A stretch of DNA of 10,677 nt from Oscillospiraceae bacterium (GTDB lineage Bacteria; Bacillota_A; Clostridia; Oscillospirales; Ruminococcaceae): contig JAGAJA010000027.1 of assembly GCA_017829075.1 (NCBI GenBank), forward strand, positions 1-10,677. The letters are read 5' to 3'. The notes below the pieces were generated by a model, which saw only the letters and a program-made list of their open reading frames with translations, was not told where the DNA came from and did no database searches. Position 1 is the stretch's first letter; every line of letters starts with the position of its first letter. A program made the position numbers and the translations under genes. Below, piece by piece: positions 4,539 through 10,677 of this stretch.

Positions 4539-7265
4539 ATGGGTTTATTTAAATCATTGTTCGGCACATACTCCACTAAGGAGCTTAAAAGAATTGAGCC
4601 GATAAAGCAGGCGGTGCTTGATCTGGCGGACAAGTATTCCGCTATGTCGGAGCAGGAGCTTAAATCACAGACCGGTATCTTAAAGGACAGGCTCGCCGCT
4701 GGCGAAACGCTTGACGATATCCTGCCGGACGCTTTCGCGGTATGCCGCGAGGCTTCCACAAGAGTTATCGGTATCCGGCATTATCCGGTGCAGATCATCG
4801 GCGGCATCGTTCTCCATCAGGGACGTATCGCGGAGATGAAGACCGGTGAAGGTAAGACCTTTGTGGCGGCTCTCCCCTCCTACCTTAACGGACTTACCGG
4901 TAAGGGCGTACACATCGTAACTGTCAACGACTATCTGGCAAAGCGCGACAGTGAGCTTATGGCAAAGGTTCACAGGTATCTGGGACTTACAGTAGGTCTG
5001 ATCACCCACGATATGGACAACGATCAGCGCCGCGCCGCATATGCCTGCGATATTACCTACGCGACAAACAACGAGCTTGGCTTCGACTATCTGCGCGATA
5101 ATATGTGCATTTACAAGAAGGACAAGGTTCAGCGCGCGCCTAATTTCGCCATCGTGGACGAGGTGGACTCTATCCTCATAGACGAGGCGAGAACTCCGCT
5201 TATCATTTCCGGACGCGGCGACAAGTCCACCGATCTCTACGAAAAGGCAGACAAGTTCGCAAAGACTCTTACCATGAACAAGGTCGCAGAGCTTGACGAC
5301 AAGGAGGACTACGAGGGCAACTTCGACGGCGACTACCTTATCGACGAAAAGGCAAAGACCTGCAACCTGCTGCCCGCCGGCGTTGCAAAGGCAGAGAAGT
5401 ACTTCGGAGTTGAGAACCTCATGGATCCGGAGAACACCACGCTGCTCCACCATATCAATCAGGCTATCCGTGCAAACGGCATCATGAAGCTTGATGTTGA
5501 TTATGTAATAAAGGACGGAGAGATCGTTATTGTTGACGAGTTCACCGGACGTCTGATGTTCGGACGCCGCTACAACGATGGTCTGCATCAGGCTATCGAG
5601 GCAAAGGAGGGTCTAAAGGTAAACCGCGAGAGCAAGACCCTTGCAACGATCACGTTCCAGAACTTCTTCCGTCTTTATGACAAGCTGTCCGGTATGACCG
5701 GTACGGCTATGACAGAGGAGTCTGAGTTCCGGCAGATATACAGCCTCGACGTTATTGAGATCCCTACCAACAAGCCGGTTATCCGTATCGACAACCACGA
5801 TCAGATCTACAAGAACGAGCGCGGCAAGTTCAAGGCAGTCTGCGATCAGGTGGAGGAATGCCACAAGAAAGGACAGCCGGTGCTTGTCGGTACTGTCACC
5901 ATTGAGAAGTCCGAGCTTGTATCAAAGCTGCTCAAGGCAAGAGGAATAAAGCATCAGGTGCTCAACGCGAAGAACCACGAGAAGGAAGCGGAGATCGTAG
6001 CGCAGGCAGGCAAGAAGGGCGCGGTAACTATCGCCACCAACATGGCAGGTCGTGGTACGGATATCAAGCTTGGCGGTAACGCGGAGTATCTTGCGATCCA
6101 CGAGATGAGAAAGCTGGAATATCCGGAGGAGCTTATCCAGGAGGCTACCGGCTTTGCAGAAACCGACAACGAGGAGATACTTGAGGCAAGAAGAAAGTAT
6201 CAGGAGCTGAACAAGAAATTCGAGGATCAGATCGCTCCCGAAGCCGACGAAGTGCGCGCGGCAGGAGGTCTGTTCATCATCGGTACGGAGCGGCATGAAT
6301 CCCGTCGTATCGACAATCAGCTCAGAGGACGTGCGGGACGTCAGGGCGACCCCGGCGAGAGCCGCTTCTATATTTCCCTTGAGGACGATCTTATGAGATT
6401 GTTCGGCGGCGACCGTGTGCAGAAGTTCATGGAAACCATGAACTTCGAGGAGGATATGCCGATCGAGGCTTCGTTCCTGTCCAGCGCGATAGAGTCCGCT
6501 CAGAAGAAGATAGAGGGCAGAAACTTCTCTATCAGAAAGAACGTTCTTGACTTCGACGATGTTATGTCCCAGCAGAGAGCGACGATCTATTCTCAGCGTT
6601 CAAAGGTGCTTGACGGAGAGGACGTAAGCAAGAACATTCAGGATATGATGAACAAGTCCATTGAGGATACGGTGGATATGTACTGCTCCGATACTGTTGC
6701 AGAAAACTGGAATCTGGACGGTCTGCGCTCTCACTTCCTCAATCTGTATGTTATGGACAGCGACCTGCGCTATACCACTGAGGAACTTAACACCCTTGAA
6801 AAGAAAGATATTGTCAACTTCCTCAAGGAGAGAGGCAATATGATCTACAAGACCCGTGAAGCGGAAATGGGCTCTGAAGCGATGCGTGAGGTTGAACGAA
6901 TCTGCCTGCTCAAGACGGTTGACCGTCACTGGATGGATCATATCGACGCAATGGAAGAGCTGAAGCGCGGAATTTACCTCAGAAGCTACGGTCAGAAAGA
7001 CCCTGTTGTGGAATACCGCTTCGAGGGCTTTGCGATGTTCGATGAAATGATCGCGGCTATCCGTGAGGAAACCGTGAGAATGGTGCTGACTGTTCCGGTA
7101 AGAATCCAGCGTCCGCTCCAGCGCGAGCAGGTTATGAAGCCTGACGCGCCTAATGCAGGCTCGCATACTCCTTACAGAAATCCGAACAAGAAGATCGGCA
7201 AAAACGATCCCTGCCCCTGCGGAAGCGGCAAGAAATACAAGAACTGCTGCGGCAAGGACGAGTGA
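4539..7265 (+). CDS. secA: Preprotein translocase ATPase SecA
   Basis: A complete 908-residue SecA, the motor that drives unfolded preproteins through SecYEG at the cytoplasmic membrane. Visible landmarks, in order, are MKTGEGKT (Walker A, about 100-107), the TVNDYLAKRD region (about 128-137), IVDEVDSILIDEARTPLIISG (Walker B and following, about 205-225), the preprotein-binding region, FTGRLM near 334, MAGRGTDIKLGG near 502, and the arginine-finger region RGRAGRQGDPGESRF near 598-612. The helical scaffold and wing domains follow. The tail has the zinc-binding CPCGSGKKYKNCC motif with cysteines at 892, 894, 903 and 904, which in other bacteria contacts SecB or ribosomes. The start ATG lies 12 nt after AAAGGGA, a slightly long spacing, but MGLFKSLFGT matches typical SecA N-termini. 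The usual clostridial neighbour prfB is not seen downstream. Confidence 0.98.
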   Translation: MGLFKSLFGTYSTKELKRIEPIKQAVLDLADKYSAMSEQELKSQTGILKDRLAAGETLDDILPDAFAVCREASTRVIGIRHYPVQIIGGIVLHQGRIAEMKTGEGKTFVAALPSYLNGLTGKGVHIVTVNDYLAKRDSELMAKVHRYLGLTVGLITHDMDNDQRRAAYACDITYATNNELGFDYLRDNMCIYKKDKVQRAPNFAIVDEVDSILIDEARTPLIISGRGDKSTDLYEKADKFAKTLTMNKVAELDDKEDYEGNFDGDYLIDEKAKTCNLLPAGVAKAEKYFGVENLMDPENTTLLHHINQAIRANGIMKLDVDYVIKDGEIVIVDEFTGRLMFGRRYNDGLHQAIEAKEGLKVNRESKTLATITFQNFFRLYDKLSGMTGTAMTEESEFRQIYSLDVIEIPTNKPVIRIDNHDQIYKNERGKFKAVCDQVEECHKKGQPVLVGTVTIEKSELVSKLLKARGIKHQVLNAKNHEKEAEIVAQAGKKGAVTIATNMAGRGTDIKLGGNAEYLAIHEMRKLEYPEELIQEATGFAETDNEEILEARRKYQELNKKFEDQIAPEADEVRAAGGLFIIGTERHESRRIDNQLRGRAGRQGDPGESRFYISLEDDLMRLFGGDRVQKFMETMNFEEDMPIEASFLSSAIESAQKKIEGRNFSIRKNVLDFDDVMSQQRATIYSQRSKVLDGEDVSKNIQDMMNKSIEDTVDMYCSDTVAENWNLDGLRSHFLNLYVMDSDLRYTTEELNTLEKKDIVNFLKERGNMIYKTREAEMGSEAMREVERICLLKTVDRHWMDHIDAMEELKRGIYLRSYGQKDPVVEYRFEGFAMFDEMIAAIREETVRMVLTVPVRIQRPLQREQVMKPDAPNAGSHTPYRNPNKKIGKNDPCPCGSGKKYKNCCGKDE

Positions 7266-7286
7266 TCCAGTAAATTAACGATTTCT

Positions 7287-7320
7287 ATTCAGCGGGAGGG
7301 ACATTGACCCTCCCCTGAAT
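7287..7320 (+). terminator. Hairpin after secA, possible weak terminator
   Basis: ATTCAG (7287-7292) pairs with CTGAAT (7315-7320) and GGGAGGG (7294-7300) with CCCTCCC (7308-7314). This makes 13 pairs with one bulged C and a 7-nt loop. The stem is strong, but TAAAAG follows rather than a T-run, so it may be a partial terminator or an mRNA-stabilising 3' structure. Downstream, AAAAG (7322-7326) and CTTTT (7332-7336) can also pair. Confidence 0.5.
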
Positions 7321-7386
7321 TAAAAGCGCTTCTTTTGCTCTAAAAGCAAGTCCGATCCGCCGAAAGGAGCAGGAATATAAACCGGC

Positions 7387-7977
7387 ATGAATGTTTTGAT
7401 AGTATACTGCCACCCAAGCAGCAACAGCTTTACCTTTCGCGTCAAGGAGTCCTTTGTAAAGGGCGCCCGGAACGGAGGGCACAACGTTGAAATATCGGAT
7501 CTGTACGCCGAGGGCTTCAACCCGGTGATGTCGCCGCAGGAATACCGCCGCGAGGCTTTCTATGACGAGAGCCTTGATATCCCGCAGGACGTTCTGGAAC
7601 AGCAGGCGAGGGTGAACCGCGCGGACTGTGTTGTGTTCATCTACCCGGATTTCTGGACGGCTGCTCCGGCAATGCTGGAGGGGTGGTTTCAGCGGGTGTG
7701 GACTTATGGATATGCCTATGGCGGCAGTCCGAAGATACATCTGAAAAAGGCACTGTTTCTGGTAACGATGGGCGGCTCGCTCAAAGACAGCATCAGAAAA
7801 GAGCAGCTTGAGGCAATGAAGTCTGTGATGATCGGCGACCGAATGCATAACCGCGCCGAGGAATGCGAAATGCACGTCTTTGACGAAATGACCCGCGGCT
7901 ACGGAAACGATGAAAACCGAAGCGAACGCATCACACGCTTTGTAAAGCAGGCATACGAGATAGGCTTTAACCTCTGA
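7387..7977 (+). CDS. NAD(P)H-dependent quinone-type oxidoreductase (flavodoxin fold)
   Basis: A 196-residue protein of the NQO1/KefF/MdaB-like flavodoxin_2 family. It starts with the strand MNVLIVYCHP and the phosphate-binding SSNSFT (11-16), continues with HNVEISDLYAEGFNPVMS (32-49), and carries the family hallmark FIYPDFWTAAPAMLEGW (84-100) with RVWTYGYAYGG, which lines the flavin and nicotinamide site. LFLVTMGGS (123-131) is the second flavin-contacting loop. The family transfers two electrons from NAD(P)H to quinones or other acceptors in the cytoplasm; the substrate here is unknown. An in-frame TAA at 7378-7380 rules out an upstream start. AAAGGAG at 7363-7369 is too far for ideal spacing, and AGGA at 7371-7374 is nearer (12 nt), so translation may be modest. 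I see no own promoter; read-through from secA is possible. Confidence 0.9.
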   Translation: MNVLIVYCHPSSNSFTFRVKESFVKGARNGGHNVEISDLYAEGFNPVMSPQEYRREAFYDESLDIPQDVLEQQARVNRADCVVFIYPDFWTAAPAMLEGWFQRVWTYGYAYGGSPKIHLKKALFLVTMGGSLKDSIRKEQLEAMKSVMIGDRMHNRAEECEMHVFDEMTRGYGNDENRSERITRFVKQAYEIGFNL

Positions 7978-7982
7978 CAATA

Positions 7983-8002
7983 TCTGCGCCAAATACCGCA
8001 GA
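7983..8002 (+). other. Small hairpin between oxidoreductase and epimerase genes
   Basis: TCTGCG (7983-7988) and CGCAGA (7997-8002) form a 6-bp stem followed by AATTTTCT. It is too weak to be a firm terminator and may give partial attenuation ahead of the epimerase gene. Confidence 0.3.
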
Positions 8003-8029
8003 AATTTTCTATAAAAGGACGAAGAACAA

Positions 8030-9214
8030 ATGAAAAGAGAAGAATTTGTACAGGAGCTGACCGAGGACATAATCCCTTTCTGGAATAAGCTCAGAGATGA
8101 CGAGAACGGCGGCTTCACCGGATTTATGGACAGCTCGCTAAACGTTGACAAAAACGGCGAAAAGGGCGTTATACTTCACTCCAGAATACTGTGGTTCTAT
8201 TCCAACGCCTACATTGAGCTTAAGGACGAAAAGCTTCTGGACAACGCGAAGCACGCTTATGAGTTCCTGACGGAGAAGTGCCTTGACAAGGAGTACGGCG
8301 GGGTTTACTGGAGCATGAACGCAGACGGCACGGTGAAAGAGGACATCAAGCACACCTACTGTCAGGCGTTCTTCATCTACGCTCTTTCCAGCTACTACCG
8401 CGCGAGCGGCGATAAAAACGCGCTGAAGCTCGCATATGAGGTAATGGAGCTGGTGGAGAAGAACTCCACGGACGATGTGGCTTATCTTGAGAAGATGTCG
8501 AGGGACTGGAAAACCGAGCTTGCCAACGATGAACTTTCCGAAAACGGACTTATGGCGGACAAGACTATGAACACCACTCTCCATATGATGGAGGCTTACA
8601 CCGAGCTGTATCTTGCGGATAGAAGTCCGAAGGTGCTGGAGCGGCTGAAATTCCAGCTTGAGCTTACATACGACAAGATCTTCGACAAGCAGGGAAACAA
8701 GCTGCTGGTGTTCTTTGACAGGAACATGGACGTTATCGGCGACATTCACTCCTATGGACATGATATCGAGGCAACATGGCTCATTGACCGCGCCTGTGAG
8801 GTGATCGGAGATCCGGAGATTACAGCGAAATTTGCCGGAATGAACAGCAGGATCGTCAGAAATATTGCGGATATCGCTTACGATAAGCCCTCCGGATCTC
8901 TGCTCAACGAGCGTGATGGGGACAAGATAAACACATGGCGTATCTGGTGGGTTCAGGCGGAGGCAGTCATCGGCTTCATGAACGGCTATCAGAAGGGCTA
9001 CGGCGGCAAGGAGTATTTCGAGATCTCCTCCAATGTATGGAAGTTCATTCAGGAGCATATCGTGGACAAGCGCCCCGGCGGCGAGTGGTATTCTCAGATC
9101 GATGACAACTGGAATTACGCGCCGTTCAAGCCGGAGGTTGATCCGTGGAAATGCCCCTACCATAACGGAAGAATGTGTCTGGAAATGATGCGCAGACTGG
9201 CTGAAAACGGCTGA
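8030..9214 (+). CDS. AGE-family epimerase, probable cellobiose 2-epimerase
   Basis: A 394-residue cytoplasmic protein with the (alpha/alpha)6-barrel of the N-acylglucosamine 2-epimerase family, close in length and wording to Ruminococcus albus cellobiose 2-epimerase as I remember it. Family landmarks are IIPFWNKLRDDENGGF (14-29), LHSRILWFYSNAY (49-61) with Arg52, ENGLMADKTMNTTLHMMEAY (171-190) with His185, HSYGHDIEATWLIDR (240-254) with His244 and Glu247, the WWVQAEA segment (306-312) and CPYHNGRMCLEM (375-386) with His378. The two histidines 244 and 378 align with the acid/base pair proposed for that enzyme. The expected reaction is C2 epimerisation of the reducing glucose of cellobiose, or of mannobiose, feeding beta-mannan breakdown through mannosylglucose phosphorylase. 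AGGA (8016-8019) precedes the ATG by 10 nt. No phosphorylase or glycosidase lies next to it here. A mannobiose 2-epimerase is the main alternative. Confidence 0.9.
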   Translation: MKREEFVQELTEDIIPFWNKLRDDENGGFTGFMDSSLNVDKNGEKGVILHSRILWFYSNAYIELKDEKLLDNAKHAYEFLTEKCLDKEYGGVYWSMNADGTVKEDIKHTYCQAFFIYALSSYYRASGDKNALKLAYEVMELVEKNSTDDVAYLEKMSRDWKTELANDELSENGLMADKTMNTTLHMMEAYTELYLADRSPKVLERLKFQLELTYDKIFDKQGNKLLVFFDRNMDVIGDIHSYGHDIEATWLIDRACEVIGDPEITAKFAGMNSRIVRNIADIAYDKPSGSLLNERDGDKINTWRIWWVQAEAVIGFMNGYQKGYGGKEYFEISSNVWKFIQEHIVDKRPGGEWYSQIDDNWNYAPFKPEVDPWKCPYHNGRMCLEMMRRLAENG

Positions 9215-9245
9215 GCGCTTCGGAATAAGTGAGGTCAATTCCCCT

Positions 9246-10367
9246 ATGAAAAAAGCTGCAACTGCGGTTTTGCTGGCATTTTCAATGTGCCTTACCGCCT
9301 GCTCCGGAAAAGAAAGTGCGGACGCGGAGATCCAACTGCCGATCTACGGCGCTCAGGAAATACAATATGAGATAGCCGAGGCAAAGTACATGGATCTCTC
9401 GGAAACCGAGAGCATGGGAGTCACTATCGGCTATCCCTACGCGGTATATCTTACATATCCGGCGGAAGCGCAGGTTGTGTCCTTTAATGCCCTCAAGGGA
9501 AGAAAAGTGACCGAGGGCGAGGTGCTGGCGGAGCTGGATTCCTCGGAGCTGGACTATGATATCAGCAATCAGCAGACGATAGTCAACGCCGCATATCAAA
9601 GCTCTCTTTCCGGCGGCAGGGCAGATCAGCTTCAGTATGAGATCGAAAAGCTTAAGCTGGATATGATGCTTGAGGAAAAGGAATCATATGTCATAAAAGC
9701 GCCCTTTGACGGAATAATCACCCAGACCTCCGCTGCGGCGGAAGGCTCAACGGTGGGCAAGGGAACGCTGTGCTGCGCAGTTTCTGAGATCGAAAAGACC
9801 GAGGTATATCTTGACGGCGGCGGGGCTTCGCAGTTCCGTTATGGTCAGAAGGTTCAGGTCAAGATCGACAACGATATGTATGACGCAGTGGTGACTGAGG
9901 CTCCGGACATAGCTCCGGCGACTGCCTACGGAAGCTCTGCAAAACGGGTCATTTTTGACCTCGGCGACGAGGTTATGGCTAAGGTGATTGAAGAAAAGCA
10001 AATGGCGGTTTCGGCAGGGTGGGCTACCGTTTATGTAACCACCGAGCGTAAGAATGTGCTTGCCGTGCCGAATTCTGCGGTCAAGAGCAGCGGTAACGAG
10101 AGCTATGTCACGCTGGTTGACGGGGAGGAACGGTACAAGCTCAAGGTAACAACCGGAGCAAAGCTGGGTGGCTACACCGAGATAGTCAACGGCATTTCCG
10201 AGGGAGATGTGGTTATCGCTGAGGGCAGCGGAGTGTTCACTGAAATCGGAAATACATCCGGAAACGATGACGGTCAGAATGACGGCTGGGACGGCGGTCA
10301 GATGGATTTCCCCGGAAACGGCGAAGCTCCGCCGGAGCGCCCCGACAGAAATCACGAAGGTCAATAA
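9246..10367 (+). CDS. Lipoprotein periplasmic-adaptor (HlyD/MacA-like) subunit
   Basis: A 373-residue protein with a lipoprotein signal peptide: MKK, a hydrophobic stretch, then lipobox LTAC with the lipidated Cys at 19. A split lipoyl-like domain surrounds a short helical hairpin. The first half, VVSFNALKGRKVTEGEVLAELD (77-98), and the second, YVIKAPFDGIITQTSAAAEGSTV (148-170), flank a coiled segment at about 103-147. A beta-barrel (about 183-270) and a membrane-proximal domain (about 270-330) follow. The tail (335-373) is low-complexity, rich in Gly, Asp, Asn and Pro. In Gram-positive bacteria such adaptors normally work with a MacB-type ABC exporter for peptides or antimicrobials. Here none is adjacent: a strong terminator follows and the epimerase lies 31 nt upstream. 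The ATG follows GAGG (9231-9234) at 11 nt. It may serve a transporter encoded elsewhere. Confidence 0.85.
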   Translation: MKKAATAVLLAFSMCLTACSGKESADAEIQLPIYGAQEIQYEIAEAKYMDLSETESMGVTIGYPYAVYLTYPAEAQVVSFNALKGRKVTEGEVLAELDSSELDYDISNQQTIVNAAYQSSLSGGRADQLQYEIEKLKLDMMLEEKESYVIKAPFDGIITQTSAAAEGSTVGKGTLCCAVSEIEKTEVYLDGGGASQFRYGQKVQVKIDNDMYDAVVTEAPDIAPATAYGSSAKRVIFDLGDEVMAKVIEEKQMAVSAGWATVYVTTERKNVLAVPNSAVKSSGNESYVTLVDGEERYKLKVTTGAKLGGYTEIVNGISEGDVVIAEGSGVFTEIGNTSGNDDGQNDGWDGGQMDFPGNGEAPPERPDRNHEGQ

Positions 10368-10372
10368 TCGAC

Positions 10373-10409
10373 AAGGCGCCTGTATACAAGTGTATACGGG
10401 CGCTTTTTT
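10373..10409 (+). terminator. Strong intrinsic terminator after the adaptor gene
   Basis: GCGCC (10376-10380) and GTATAC (10382-10387) pair with GTATAC (10392-10397) and GGCGC (10399-10403), with a T-G wobble between them and a loop of AAGT. The stem is followed by TTTTTT (10404-10409). It lies 5 nt after the stop codon and ends the run of genes that starts with secA or the oxidoreductase. Confidence 0.95.
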
Positions 10410-10473
10410 ATGTGCCGGAATTCACAAATATTCGGCATAAAAATAAAAAAATCTGCATTTTACAAAATAATCA

Positions 10474-10502
10474 TTGACATATCGACTATTTTAATATAAA
10501 CT
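10474..10502 (+). promoter_or_regulatory. Predicted promoter for a gene beyond the window
   Basis: TTGACA (10474-10479) is a perfect -35. With 17 bp spacing the -10 is TAAACT (10497-10502); with 15 bp it is TATAAA (10495-10500), so the exact -10 is uncertain. The AT-rich setting, the preceding terminator and at least 160 bases of structured sequence after it fit a new transcription unit with a long leader. Confidence 0.65.
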
Positions 10503-10513
10503 ATTATACAGAG

Positions 10514-10635
10514 TGCGCGGGTCAGCGCATACTAAAACTAATAACCATTTAAACTCAGGAAATCTTTGCAGAAATCCAGCACTGCTATCGTCGTCAAAGA
10601 AACTTGACGTACATACAGTACGCCTGCGTTTCTTT
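10514..10635 (+). other. Structured 5' leader with competing stems
   Basis: Near the predicted start TGCGC (10514-10518) pairs with GCGCA (10525-10529). Further on, CGTCAA (10592-10597) can pair with TTGACG (10604-10609). Alternatively AAAGAAAC (10596-10603) pairs with GTTTCTTT (10628-10635), enclosing CGTAC/GTACG (10608-10612 with 10618-10622). The two folds share bases and exclude each other. I see no start codon with a ribosome binding site before the window ends. Confidence 0.55.
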
Positions 10636-10641
10636 TCCTAG

Positions 10642-10677
10642 GGACACGCTGATTAAAGCGAAGCGTATCAAAATCAG
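10642..10677 (+). repeat. Copy B of the 35-36 nt repeat, at the window end
   Basis: It begins GGACACGCTGATTAAAGCG and ends AGCGTATCAAAATCAG, matching the LacI-leader copy (1708-1742, minus strand) at 33 of 36 positions. It can form ACGCT/AGCGT (10646-10650 with 10661-10665) or CTGATT/AATCAG (10649-10654 with 10672-10677). It lies about 130 nt downstream of the predicted start and may continue past the edge. Confidence 0.8.

Noticed and set aside
4680..5588. Long minus-strand reading frame within secA (302 residues)
   Set aside because: It is the antisense shadow of a clearly functional secA, with no start signal of its own.

Overview
The window looks like chromosome of a Gram-positive Clostridia member of the Ruminococcus type. 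The evidence is Clostridia-like housekeeping proteins (YchF, and SecA with a C-terminal zinc motif), consensus sigma-A promoters, A/G-rich ribosome binding sites, and a sugar epimerase that strongly recalls the cellobiose 2-epimerase of Ruminococcus albus. The genus is an inference from remembered family sequences; no search was run.

Layout. Bases 1-616 hold no supported gene. They carry a long imperfect palindrome (129-219, with outer arms at 105-111 and 221-227), a run of at least seven hairpins (320-519), and the terminator of the next gene. A LacI-type regulator is encoded on the minus strand (617-1615) behind a leader of about 190 nt. A strong promoter then reads the opposite way into ychF (2047-3141) and a membrane-anchored NERD-domain gene (3177-3914), probably one operon. 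Next comes a composite element (3919-4148): two copies of a 93-bp unit, spaced exactly 100 bp apart, enclosed by a perfect 12-bp inverted repeat. A small acidic protein of unknown function with a good ribosome binding site lies on the minus strand just beyond it (4151-4333). secA (4539-7265) has a fully consensus promoter. After secA, in the same direction, come an NAD(P)H:quinone-type flavodoxin-fold oxidoreductase (7387-7977), an AGE-family epimerase that is probably cellobiose 2-epimerase (8030-9214), and a lipoprotein periplasmic-adaptor-like protein (9246-10367). A strong intrinsic terminator closes this run. The last 270 bp carry a new promoter and a structured leader whose gene lies outside the window.

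How the parts relate. The protein-coding genes are mostly familiar. SecA and YchF are core functions. The epimerase points to metabolism of beta-1,4-linked cello- or manno-disaccharides, and the LacI regulator would fit sugar control, but nothing here links the two directly. The adaptor lacks an adjacent ABC transporter.

The least explained content is non-coding. A 35-36 nt sequence in the lacI leader (1708-1742, minus strand) recurs almost unchanged at the window end (10642-10677, plus strand). Each copy lies in the sense direction, downstream of a predicted promoter. Together with the 3919-4148 element and the two structured blocks in 1-616, this suggests dispersed structured repeats or leader RNAs in this genome. 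I see no clear new multi-gene defence or biosynthetic system.
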